A stretch of DNA of 64,000 nt from Rhizobium sp. Root1220. GTDB lineage: Bacteria; Pseudomonadota; Alphaproteobacteria; Rhizobiales; Rhizobiaceae. The DNA lies in the NCBI RefSeq assembly GCF_001426265.1, contig NZ_LMDG01000001.1, forward strand, positions 502,450 to 566,449, given 5' to 3'. Each line of letters starts with the position of its first letter. The first letter of the stretch is position 1. Under the pieces are notes generated by a model. The model saw nothing but the letters and a program-made list of their open reading frames with translations. It searched no databases and was not told where the DNA came from. Position numbers and translations under genes: made by a program. Shown here piece by piece: positions 10,181-18,536 of this stretch.

Positions 10181-10861
10181 GTCACGACGGCACTTTCGAC
10201 AAACCCGCGGCGTGCCGGGGCGATCTTAGCTTATCGCCGTGCGCTTAAATATAATTGACCTCGACGACTGCATACTCGACTCGGTAAACGACATTCGAAC
10301 GGCCATAGTCAGTCACCTTTCGGCGAGCAACGTGAGCAGCCGCCTGCGGTCAGTTGAATCTACGCAAACGCAGGGCCACTAATGGTCTCCGGTCCGCCAA
10401 GGCCGTCCGGAGGCGGCCCTTGTGACCAACACTCGAAGTTCTTCGATCATAACAACCGCGCGAAAAGAGGCAGCTTGAAGCTGGACGTCGCTGCGTCCTC
10501 CCGCCCTCGCGTGCGACGCCCGCGACGCGACCCTGGATGATTCCGTGGCGGTTAGAGCCTCGATCTTGACGACCACCCACTGACCGATGGACACAAAACC
10601 AATGTGGTACGAACGACACTTCGCACATTTTCGCGGAACTATGTAACAAATGCCAAAGTTTCTTGCAGTGTCAGCCCCAGAGATTAACGAGAGTTGGACT
10701 GTGGAACGTTCGCGCTGCCTCGACAAAAATGCCGAGGTCAACCAAGTCTGGGATCGAGCGCCGTCGGCCGCCGCCGATACCATCGTCATGCAGCCGGCAT
10801 TCACCTCGATTATATCTTGATCTGCCGCAAATAGCCTGCCTCCTTGCATCCTCGCACAATG
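10181..10861. other. Intergenic stretch, nothing recognised
   Basis: About 680 bases without a supportable gene on either strand. The longest antisense frame simply continues out of the LacI gene. The only clear signal is the operator pair at its right end. Confidence 0.5.
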
Positions 10862-10909
10862 GAGAAAACCTTTTCTCACTTGACAGTCATGCTGAGAAAA
10901 GGTTTTCTC
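10862..10909 (+). promoter_or_regulatory. Twin LacI-type operators flanking a -35 box
   Basis: GAGAAAACCTTTTCTC (10862-10877) and GAGAAAAGGTTTTCTC (10894-10909) are each 7+7 palindromes with a 2-base centre and are exact reverse complements of each other. Their centres are 32 bp apart, about three helical turns. TTGACA (10880-10885) lies between them, and a weak -10 (TTTTCT, 10903-10908) overlaps the second. This is the expected layout for autorepression by the LacI protein encoded next. Confidence 0.75.
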
Positions 10910-10928
10910 TAGACGACGGAGGAGAAGT

Positions 10929-11951
10929 TTGCTGAGCATAGAGAACTCAAAAAAACGGGTGACCATACACGACGTTGCGGCGGCGGCTGGTGTAAGTATT
11001 TCGACCGCGTCAAAGGCCCTTAACAATACCGGACGCGTGGGGATCGAGACGCGGGAGCGCGTGAAGCGCGTGTCGGTCGAGATCGGCTTCCGGCCGAATG
11101 CGCTCGCCAGAGGACTGCTCAGCAAACGCAGCTTTACGATCGGACTCCTCACCAATGACACCTACGGCCGCTTTACGTTGCCGCTCATGGCCGGTGTCGC
11201 CGAAGCGCTGGTCGATCACGGGGTTTCAGTCTTCCTGTGCGCCATCGAGGATGATCCGGCGATGGGACAAATCCATGTCGAGGCGATGCTCGACAAGCAG
11301 GTCGACGGGATCATCGCGACCGGAAAGCGCATCGATCGCAGCTTGCCTGTCGATCTCTCGAATCTTCCGGTGCCGGTCGTCTACGCGTTTACAGAGGGCC
11401 GGGCCGATAGCGTGAGCTTTCGCTCGGACGACGGGCAGGGTGCGAAATTGGCGGTCGAGTGGCTGTCGCGGATCGGGCGACGGCGGATCGTTCATCTGAC
11501 AGGTCCGGAAGCGTTTTTCTCGGTGCGGGAACGGGCTGCAGCCTATAGCGCCGCTACCGCTCACAAGGAGCCTGTCCTTTACGGCGTGTGGTCGGAAAGC
11601 TGGGGCCACGAGGCGGTTGCTCGGATCTGGAGTGCGCCCGGCGAGAAGCCGGATGCGTTGTTTTGCGGCAACGACCAGATTGCCCGTGGTGCGGTGGATG
11701 CCTTGCGCGAGCACGGGATCAAGGTGCCGGAAGAAGTATCGGTCGTCGGCTTTGACAATTGGGAAATTGTCGCGGCGCAGACGCGGCCACCACTGACGAC
11801 GGTTGATATGGAGTTGAAGGAGCTCGGGCGGCAGGCCGGCTTGACCGTTCTGGCGCTTGCGGAAGGACGGCCTGTCGAGCCGGGCGTGCGGAAATTGCCA
11901 TGCCGGCTGGTTGTCCGGCAATCATGCGGGGGGCAGCCCTCGGAAAAATGA
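10929..11951 (+). CDS. LacI family transcriptional repressor
   Basis: 340 aa with a TTG start at 10929, supported by GGAGGAG at 10918-10924. The N-terminal helix-turn-helix runs from VTIHDVAAAAGVS to GFRPNALARGL (about residues 10-58), followed by a sugar-binding-protein-like ligand domain with GNDQIARGAVDAL and VVGFDNWE. The twin palindromes just upstream make autoregulation likely. It probably controls the arabinoside importer/GH127 operon that follows 40 bases later on the same strand. The inducer is probably an L-arabinofuranoside or L-arabinose, by inference. Confidence 0.9.
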   Translation: MLSIENSKKRVTIHDVAAAAGVSISTASKALNNTGRVGIETRERVKRVSVEIGFRPNALARGLLSKRSFTIGLLTNDTYGRFTLPLMAGVAEALVDHGVSVFLCAIEDDPAMGQIHVEAMLDKQVDGIIATGKRIDRSLPVDLSNLPVPVVYAFTEGRADSVSFRSDDGQGAKLAVEWLSRIGRRRIVHLTGPEAFFSVRERAAAYSAATAHKEPVLYGVWSESWGHEAVARIWSAPGEKPDALFCGNDQIARGAVDALREHGIKVPEEVSVVGFDNWEIVAAQTRPPLTTVDMELKELGRQAGLTVLALAEGRPVEPGVRKLPCRLVVRQSCGGQPSEK

Positions 11952-11955
11952 GCAA

Positions 11956-11975
11956 GGGCGCTGAGGAGAGCGCCC
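11956..11975 (+). terminator. Stem-loop between lacI-type gene and binding-protein gene (attenuator-like)
   Basis: GGGCGCT (11956-11962) and AGCGCCC (11969-11975) form a perfect 7-bp stem with a GAGGAG loop, followed by only GTTT. It starts 4 bases after the repressor stop codon. It is too weak in T to be a full terminator, but it could reduce readthrough or set a new 5' end. Confidence 0.4.
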
Positions 11976-11991
11976 GTTTGGGAGGAGTGTC

Positions 11992-13230
11992 ATGATGAAG
12001 CGTTTATTGGCAGCGACCAGCATCGCTACCCTGTGCCTGGTGGCCAGCGCATCGGCCGCCGAAAAGGTGGAGATGTGGGTTCGCACAGGCGTCGGCGATG
12101 CCTTCAAGAAAACCGTGGAAGCCTATAACTCCAGCCACGAAAACCAGGTCGCGATGACCGAGGTGCCGTTTTCGGAGCTGGTGCAGAAGTATGCGACCGC
12201 GATTGCCGGTGGGCAGGCGCCCGACGCCCTGTCTATGGACCTGATCTACAATCCCGCCTTTGCGGCGGCGGGTCAGCTTGAGGACCTGACCGATTGGGCG
12301 AAGTCCCTGCCCTATTTCAATTCGCTGTCGCCGTCCCACGTCAAGCTCGGCACCTACCAGGATCGTATCTATGGCCTGCCCCTGTCTGTCGAGACGTCGG
12401 TCTTCGCCTGGAACAAGGATCTCTACAAGAAGGCGGGGCTGGACCCGGAGCAAGCGCCTAAAAACTGGGACGAAATCACCGCCAACGCCGAGAAGATCCG
12501 TGCTCTGGGCGACGACACCTACGGATTCTACTTCTCTGGCGGCGGTTGCGGCGGCTGCATGATCTTCACCTTCACTCCGCTCGTCTGGGGTTCGGGCACC
12601 GACATTCTATCCGCAGACGGCAAGACGGCAACCCTTGATACGCCGGCAATGCGCAAGGCCGTCGATATCTACCGTACCATGGTCAAGAAGGATCTCGTGC
12701 CAGCCGGTGCCGCCAGCGACAACGGCGCGAATTTCCTGAGCTTTACCAACGGAAAGATCGGTCAGCAGAGCCTCGGAGCCTTTGCTATCGGCTCACTGGT
12801 CACCGAGCATCCTGATATCAATTTCGGGGTAACGCTAATCCCAGGTGCCACTGGCGGTACGTCATCCTTTGCCGGCGGTGACAATTTTGTCGTCACCAAG
12901 GGCACGCCGAAGGTCGCCGCCGTCAAGGATTTCCTCGAATACATCTATTCCGAGGAAGGCCAGAAGATCATGGCCAAATACGGAAGCCTGCCGACACGCG
13001 GTGATATTGCCGAAAAGGTCCTGAAAGGCCTCGATCCGCGCTTGCAGGTTGGCATCGATGCGATCGCGGTGGCCAAGACACCCTATACGCTGCAGTTCAA
13101 CGACCTGATCAACAGCGCCAACGGTCCTTGGGCGACCTTTGTCAGCGCGGCGATCTTCGGTGACGATGTGGATGGTGCCTTTGGCAGTGCGCAAAGCGAA
13201 ATGCAGTCGATCATAGACAGCGGCCAGTAA
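11992..13230 (+). CDS. Extracellular solute-binding protein, family 1 (probable arabinoside)
   Basis: 412 aa. The signal peptide ends after ASASA (about residue 22). The fold signatures are those of maltose-type binding proteins: an N-terminal WVRTGVGDAFKKTVEAYN segment, YGLPLSVETSVFAWNKDLYKKAG, and a C-terminal region before SIIDSGQ. It delivers an oligosaccharide or glycoside to the MalFGK-like transporter encoded downstream. GGAGGAG lies immediately upstream; a second ATG one codon later has slightly better spacing. Substrate inferred from the GH127 enzyme in the same operon. Confidence 0.85.
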   Translation: MMKRLLAATSIATLCLVASASAAEKVEMWVRTGVGDAFKKTVEAYNSSHENQVAMTEVPFSELVQKYATAIAGGQAPDALSMDLIYNPAFAAAGQLEDLTDWAKSLPYFNSLSPSHVKLGTYQDRIYGLPLSVETSVFAWNKDLYKKAGLDPEQAPKNWDEITANAEKIRALGDDTYGFYFSGGGCGGCMIFTFTPLVWGSGTDILSADGKTATLDTPAMRKAVDIYRTMVKKDLVPAGAASDNGANFLSFTNGKIGQQSLGAFAIGSLVTEHPDINFGVTLIPGATGGTSSFAGGDNFVVTKGTPKVAAVKDFLEYIYSEEGQKIMAKYGSLPTRGDIAEKVLKGLDPRLQVGIDAIAVAKTPYTLQFNDLINSANGPWATFVSAAIFGDDVDGAFGSAQSEMQSIIDSGQ

Positions 13231-13248
13231 TCTCTCCCCAAGGCTGCT

Positions 13249-13282
13249 GTGACCGGAAGGCAAAAGTTCGCCTTCCGGTCAC
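13249..13282 (+). promoter_or_regulatory. Perfect 13-bp stem-loop after the binding-protein gene
   Basis: GTGACCGGAAGGC (13249-13261) pairs perfectly with GCCTTCCGGTCAC (13270-13282) around an 8-nt loop in the 82-base gap before the permease gene. Only CCTTT follows. It most likely blocks 3' exonucleases and partly terminates, keeping the binding protein in excess over the membrane parts. Confidence 0.65.
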
Positions 13283-13312
13283 CCTTTCCAAGAACTTCCG
13301 CGGAGCCCCTGG

Positions 13313-14230
13313 ATGACACTTTCCAGCTCGAACGTTTTGTTGCCCAGACGCAGACGGTCGCGCAGAACCGGCTGGCGCGGATTGGTCTACATCGCACCTG
13401 CCATGGCGCTCGTCATCGCATTCTTCGTCATCCCAGTCGTCTTCACTGGCTGGATGAGCCTGCACAATTGGCCCCTGATGGGCGGCACACGTTGGATCGG
13501 GATGAAGAATTACGTTCGCATGCTCAACGATACGCGCTTCCTGACCGCGCTACAGTTCACCGCCTACTACACCGTCATCGTCACCATCGCGATCTTCGCC
13601 GTTGCCTTTCCGCTGGCGATATTTGTCGAGAAGCAACGGCGCTTCGTCAGCGCATACCGCACCGTCATTTTCCTGCCGGTCGTCATCGGTCTTGCTACCG
13701 CCTCGCTGCTCTGGGTCTGGCTTGCAAATGTCGATAGCGGCTTCATTGGCCCCGCCCTGAAGGCGCTCGGCTGGGTGGACAAAAGCCCGAACCTGCTCGC
13801 TAACTTCGACAGTGCCTTCTTTACCATCATCGTCATGGTAGTCTGGAAGATCGCCGGGTTTACCATGATCATTCTGTTGACCGGCCTGCAGGCCATACCC
13901 GCCGAACTAACGGAGGCAGCCCGGATCGATGGCGCAGGCCGCTGGCAGCGTTTTCGGCACCTGAAGCTTCCCCTGATGCGCAAGACGATCGCACTGGCGC
14001 TGATCATTTCGGTTACCGGTTCGATCCTGGCCTTCGACCAGTTCTACATCATGACGTCGGGCGGGCCGCAGAACCGGATGATCTCGGTGGTCTACTACAT
14101 TTTCAACCAGTCCTTCGTCTCCTTCAACCTCGGCTATGGCGCGGCGCTCTCGATCGTTCTGCTCGCAATTCTGGTCGCCATCAGCGTCGTCCAGCTCTGG
14201 CTCCTGCGCGTGCGGGAGGAAAAATCGTGA
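13313..14230 (+). CDS. Sugar ABC transporter permease (MalF type)
   Basis: 305 aa with six predicted membrane segments and the cytoplasmic EAA loop: EAARIDGAGRWQRFRHLKLPLM near residues 200-222. It is preceded by GGAG at good spacing and overlaps the next gene by 4 bases (GTGA). Forms the channel with the MalG-type partner. Confidence 0.9.
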   Translation: MTLSSSNVLLPRRRRSRRTGWRGLVYIAPAMALVIAFFVIPVVFTGWMSLHNWPLMGGTRWIGMKNYVRMLNDTRFLTALQFTAYYTVIVTIAIFAVAFPLAIFVEKQRRFVSAYRTVIFLPVVIGLATASLLWVWLANVDSGFIGPALKALGWVDKSPNLLANFDSAFFTIIVMVVWKIAGFTMIILLTGLQAIPAELTEAARIDGAGRWQRFRHLKLPLMRKTIALALIISVTGSILAFDQFYIMTSGGPQNRMISVVYYIFNQSFVSFNLGYGAALSIVLLAILVAISVVQLWLLRVREEKS

Positions 14231-15105
14231 CAGCCATCAAATCGACATTCGCCAAGCAGCGCCGTGCTCGTAGGGCTGCATGGTCGAACGGCGTCTATCA
14301 CGTCACCGGTATCGCAATCTCCCTGTTCTTCCTGGCGCCCTTTGCCATCGCGTTTCTCGCGTCTTTCCGCCACGGCGCCGAAGCGGGCCTGCCGCCGCTG
14401 CCGCCATGGCCGACCAACGGTTTCCGCCTTGACGCCTATGGATCGCTCGATGGTTTCGGCGCCGGCATCTGGCAGCATATGTTGAATTCGCTGCTGGTTT
14501 CCCTTGCCACGGTGGTCTTGACCGTCATCGTGAGCCTGCTCGCCGGCTACGGCTTCTCGCGCTATCGGTTTCCGCTGAAAGACGTGCTGTTCGTTTTGAT
14601 CATTGCCACGCTGATGATCCCGTTCCAATCCATCCTGACGCCGTTGTTCATCATTCTGGCGAAGCTTGGCCTCAACAATTCGCTGCTCGGGCTGACGCTC
14701 ATCTACGTGACGCTGCAACTGCCATTCTCGGTCTTCATGATGCGCAATGCGTTTGATGCAGTCCCCAGGGAGATCGAAGAGGCCGCCCGCATCGATGGCG
14801 CACGCGATCTCAGGCTTCTGGTGCGGGTGCTTTTGCCGCTGGTGCTACCGGGCGTCGCGACAGTCGCGATCTTTGCTTTCCTGAATGCCTGGAACGAGTT
14901 CCTCGCGGCACTGATCCTGCTTTCCAGCAACGAGAAATACACGTTGCCGGTCCTGATGATGGCCGTGCGCGCTGGGCGTCTGGGCGCGGTCAACTGGGGC
15001 GCGGTGCAAGCCGGCGTCGCCGTCATGACGATCCCTTGCCTGATCGTCTTCCTGCTTTTGCAACGCTATTACATGCGCGGGCTGATGGCCGGCGCGGTGA
15101 AATGA
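14227..15105 (+). CDS. Sugar ABC transporter permease (MalG type)
   Basis: 292 aa starting with GTG at 14227, with GGAGG 8 bases upstream. Six membrane segments and the EAA loop EEAARIDGARDLRLLVRVLLPLV (near residues 178-200) are present, as is the usual C-terminal YYMRGLMAGAVK. Second half of the channel. The GH127 gene follows after 21 bases. Confidence 0.9.
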   Translation: MTAIKSTFAKQRRARRAAWSNGVYHVTGIAISLFFLAPFAIAFLASFRHGAEAGLPPLPPWPTNGFRLDAYGSLDGFGAGIWQHMLNSLLVSLATVVLTVIVSLLAGYGFSRYRFPLKDVLFVLIIATLMIPFQSILTPLFIILAKLGLNNSLLGLTLIYVTLQLPFSVFMMRNAFDAVPREIEEAARIDGARDLRLLVRVLLPLVLPGVATVAIFAFLNAWNEFLAALILLSSNEKYTLPVLMMAVRAGRLGAVNWGAVQAGVAVMTIPCLIVFLLLQRYYMRGLMAGAVK

Positions 15106-15126
15106 TCTCGAGAAACGGATGAAGCC

Positions 15127-17055
15127 ATGCACATGATGAAAAAAGACCGCCAGTTTCGCCCTTTGCCCGTACCCAGTGTCGATATTCACGGCCTGTTCGG
15201 CGATCGCCAGAATGCGATTTGCGATACCACCGCCGAAACACTGCTCGACCGCTGCGTTGAGGCGGGCATGATCGATGCCATCGACACCAGCAAGGAAGGT
15301 CCCGGCATCGTCATTCCGATCCAGCCCTGGGGCGGCACGACGCAAATGTTCTGGGACTCGGATCTCGGCAAGTCGATCGAGACGGTCGCTTATTCGCTCT
15401 ATCGTCGGAAAAACCCGAAGCTCGAAGCTCGTGTCGACGAGATCATCGAGATGTACAGCACGATGCAGGATGAGGACGGCTATCTCAATGCTTGGTTCCA
15501 GCGCGTCCAGCCGGACCGGCGCTGGACAAACCTGCGCGACCACCATGAACTTTATTGCGCCGGCCACCTGATCGAAGGCGCCGTTGCCTATTTCCAGGCA
15601 ACCGGCAAGCGCAAGCTGCTCGACATCATGTGCCGCTATGCCAACTACCTGGTCAAGACCTTCGGCCGTGGCGAAGGCCAGCTGCGCGGCTATTGCGGCC
15701 ATGAGGAAATCGAGTTGGCATTGGTGAAGCTGGCGCGTGTGACGGGTGAGAGAAAATATCTGGACCTCTGCAAGTTCTTCATCGACGAGCGCGGCACCGA
15801 ACCGCATTATTTCACCCAGGAAGCGATCCGCGACGGACGCGATCCCGCTAACTTCATCCAGAAAACCTACGAGTACAGCCAGTCTCACGCTCCGGTCCGC
15901 GACCAGAAAAAGGTCGTCGGCCATGCCGTGCGCGCCATGTATCTCTATTGCGGCATGGCCGATGTGGCCACCGAATACTATGACGACAGCCTGACGGCGG
16001 CGCTCGATATCCTTTGGGACGATCTCGTCACCAAGCAGATGTACGTCACGGGTGGCATCGGGCCTGCCGTCTCCAACGAAGGCTTTACCGACTACTACGA
16101 CCTGCCGAATGAAAGCGCCTATGCCGAGACTTGCGCCTCCGTCGGTCTTGTCTTCTGGGCAAGCCGGATGCTCGGGCGCGGCCCGAATCGGCGCTACGCC
16201 GACGTTATGGAGCAGGCGCTGTACAATGGTGCGATGGCGGGTCTGTCGCTCGACGGCAAGACCTTCTTCTACGAAAACCCGCTGGAAAGCGGCGGCAAGC
16301 ATCACCGCTGGATCTGGCACCCTTGCCCATGCTGCCCGCCCAATATCGCCCGACTGCTCGCCTCCATCGGCTCTTACATGTACGCGGTCTCGGACGACGA
16401 GATTGCCGTGCATCTCTATGGCGAGAGCCAGGCCCGTTTCGAAGTCGACGGAGCGAATATCGGACTTTCGCAAAAGACGCGCTATCCCTGGCACGGCGCC
16501 ATCGGCTTCGACATCACGACGGACCGGACGGCACGTTTCGGCATTGCGCTGCGCATTCCCGAATGGGCTGATGGTGCGACGCTAAAGGTCAATGGCGAAG
16601 CAGTCGATCTCAACGCTACCACGATCGACGGTTACGCCCGAATCAAACGGGACTGGAAGAACGGCGATCATATCGACCTCGACATTCCACTGGCGCCACG
16701 CGCACTCTTTGCCAATCCGCTCGTCCGGCAAGACGCCGGGAGGACCGCCCTGATGCGCGGACCGATGGTCTATTGTGTCGAGGCAACCGATAATGGCGAC
16801 GGCTTGAATGGCATCAGATTGACGGGCAGCGTTTCGCAGGCGACGACGGTGGAGATGGCTGACCTCGGCGGCGCTGTTGCGCTTGATCTGCCCGTGACCC
16901 GCGACAAGGCTGACTGGGGCGACGCGCTCTATCGCACCCGCCCGCCTGAGACGGAGCCGGCAACGGCGCGTTTCGTACCCTATCCTTTCTGGGACAACAG
17001 AACGCCGGGCGAAATGCTCGTCTGGGTCAGGGCGGGCGAACGCAACGATGCGTGA
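15127..17055 (+). CDS. GH127 family beta-L-arabinofuranosidase (HypBA1-like)
   Basis: 642 aa, close to the 658 aa of the characterised HypBA1. No signal peptide, so it acts on imported substrate. The known zinc/cysteine centre is complete: E334 and C336 in AETCAS, and C402 and C403 in HPCPCCPPN, with the same spacings as Glu338, Cys340, Cys417 and Cys418 of HypBA1. E318 in SNEGF aligns with the acid/base Glu322. The enzyme releases L-arabinose from beta-L-arabinofuranosides such as those on plant hydroxyproline-rich glycoproteins. It lies between the permease and ATPase genes of its importer. Confidence 0.88.
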   Translation: MHMMKKDRQFRPLPVPSVDIHGLFGDRQNAICDTTAETLLDRCVEAGMIDAIDTSKEGPGIVIPIQPWGGTTQMFWDSDLGKSIETVAYSLYRRKNPKLEARVDEIIEMYSTMQDEDGYLNAWFQRVQPDRRWTNLRDHHELYCAGHLIEGAVAYFQATGKRKLLDIMCRYANYLVKTFGRGEGQLRGYCGHEEIELALVKLARVTGERKYLDLCKFFIDERGTEPHYFTQEAIRDGRDPANFIQKTYEYSQSHAPVRDQKKVVGHAVRAMYLYCGMADVATEYYDDSLTAALDILWDDLVTKQMYVTGGIGPAVSNEGFTDYYDLPNESAYAETCASVGLVFWASRMLGRGPNRRYADVMEQALYNGAMAGLSLDGKTFFYENPLESGGKHHRWIWHPCPCCPPNIARLLASIGSYMYAVSDDEIAVHLYGESQARFEVDGANIGLSQKTRYPWHGAIGFDITTDRTARFGIALRIPEWADGATLKVNGEAVDLNATTIDGYARIKRDWKNGDHIDLDIPLAPRALFANPLVRQDAGRTALMRGPMVYCVEATDNGDGLNGIRLTGSVSQATTVEMADLGGAVALDLPVTRDKADWGDALYRTRPPETEPATARFVPYPFWDNRTPGEMLVWVRAGERNDA

Positions 17056-18154
17056 GGAAGTAACCAGAACGGGGGTCGTGCTCACCGATATCCGAAAGAG
17101 TTTCGGCAATCTGGAGGTGATTCATGGCATCGATCTTCAGATCGTCGAAGGATCCTTCGTGGTTTTCGTCGGTCCGTCCGGCTGCGGAAAGTCAACGCTC
17201 TTGCGCATGATCGCCGGGCTTGAAGAGGTCACCGACGGAGAAATCGAGATCAAGGGACGCGATGTCACCGATCTTGATCCGTCCGATCGCGGCATCGCCA
17301 TGGTGTTCCAGTCCTATGCGCTTTACCCGCATATGAGCGTACGTGACAATCTGGCGTTCGGCCTGAAAATGGCGCGGACGCCGGAGGCGGAAATCGAAGC
17401 GCGGGTCAAGGCGGCCTCTGCAATCCTTAAGATCGATCCGCTGCTCGACCGCCGACCCGGCCAGTTGTCGGGAGGCCAGCGCCAGAGGGTGGCGATCGGC
17501 CGGGCGATCGTGCGCAAGCCCGACGTCTTTCTATTCGACGAGCCGTTGTCCAATCTCGATGCCGAATTGCGCGTGTCTATGCGCATTGAGATCGCCCGGC
17601 TGCACAGGGAATTGCGCAATACGATGATCTACGTCACGCATGACCAGACGGAAGCGATGACGCTTGCCGACATGATTGTCGTCTTGCGTGACGGTCGGAT
17701 CGAGCAGACCGGAAGTCCGCGCGAGGTCTATGAAAATCCCGCCAATATCTTCGTCGCCGGCTTTATCGGCTCACCGCGGATGAACCTCCTGAACGTGCAG
17801 TGGACGGGCGATGGATCGGTGCGTCTCGGCGCGCGCCAGATCCCGGTGTCACTCGAAACAGGGCCACTGCCGCCCGGTGAAAAGATCACGCTGGGCATTC
17901 GCCCTGAACACCTGATGGTCTCGACCGCGGGCGAAGGGATGCTGCAGGCCAGGGTTGATTTCTCGGAATATCTCGGTGGCACCCAGTTTCTGTACTGCCA
18001 GACGGAAGAAGGACAGGCGATTGTCGCGGAGCATCGGTCACCGGTTCCCGTTGACGCTGGCGACACCGTCCATTTTTCCTGGGACGGCGCGCAGCTGCGC
18101 TTTTTCGACAGCGCCGGCTTGCGCATCTATGACGTCGGCAGGCTTCGGGGCTGA
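17048..18154 (+). CDS. Sugar ABC transporter ATPase (MalK/UgpC type)
   Basis: 368 aa. Walker [14 protein letters not shown] is near residue 41, signature [15 protein letters not shown], Walker [17 protein letters not shown], switch [13 protein letters not shown]. The C-terminal 120 residues form the regulatory TOBE/MalK domain. The start overlaps the end of the GH127 gene by 8 bases. It energises the two permeases upstream and closes the operon. Confidence 0.92.
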   Translation: MREEVTRTGVVLTDIRKSFGNLEVIHGIDLQIVEGSFVVFVGPSGCGKSTLLRMIAGLEEVTDGEIEIKGRDVTDLDPSDRGIAMVFQSYALYPHMSVRDNLAFGLKMARTPEAEIEARVKAASAILKIDPLLDRRPGQLSGGQRQRVAIGRAIVRKPDVFLFDEPLSNLDAELRVSMRIEIARLHRELRNTMIYVTHDQTEAMTLADMIVVLRDGRIEQTGSPREVYENPANIFVAGFIGSPRMNLLNVQWTGDGSVRLGARQIPVSLETGPLPPGEKITLGIRPEHLMVSTAGEGMLQARVDFSEYLGGTQFLYCQTEEGQAIVAEHRSPVPVDAGDTVHFSWDGAQLRFFDSAGLRIYDVGRLRG

Positions 18155-18536
18155 ACTTTAACAAGAGCGATCCACACAGAAACTCTGCTAGCTCTGAGTT
18201 AGCTTTCGTTCGGCGCTTCCTTGGTGATCGCCGACGGTGCCGATTGCTTGTTTTGGCGATCTCCGCTCGATCGGCTTGTCGGGGGCTGCTTTTCGATAGA
18301 GCAACGCCTGTCGGTGCTTTGGCGGCCATTTCTTGCTTCGTATTCCCACCAATTCTGTCTCCCCGCAAACGCCAAAGAACCTAAGCGACAAACCGAACGA
18401 GTAACGCATCTTCCCGGCGAAGAATTAGAAAATTTTTCGACATATCGCTCTGTTGGCGATTTGCTTGCGTCTCTACTTCCTGCAACGAACCGCTATAAAA
18501 CTCCCGCTACGATATTAAAACATAAAGGGTTTTAAG
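18155..18536. other. Intergenic region before the family-5 importer
   Basis: 382 bases with no supportable gene. A short inverted repeat AACTC-N10-GAGTT (18181-18200) lies near the left end but has no T-tract. The right third becomes AT-rich (18420-18536) and probably contains the promoter of the next operon. I could not assign -35/-10 boxes. Confidence 0.45.

Noticed and set aside
10379-11161. 260-aa minus-strand open frame before and across the lacI-type gene
   Set aside because: Overlaps the repressor's helix-turn-helix and its operators. No motif.
14845-16494. 549-aa minus-strand open frame
   Set aside because: Lies antisense to the permease and GH127 genes, whose motifs and spacing are convincing. 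The translation lacks any family motif; it is a GC-codon shadow.
18181-18200. AACTC-N10-GAGTT repeat as a terminator after the MalK-type gene
   Set aside because: Five-bp stem and no T-tract are too weak to call a terminator.
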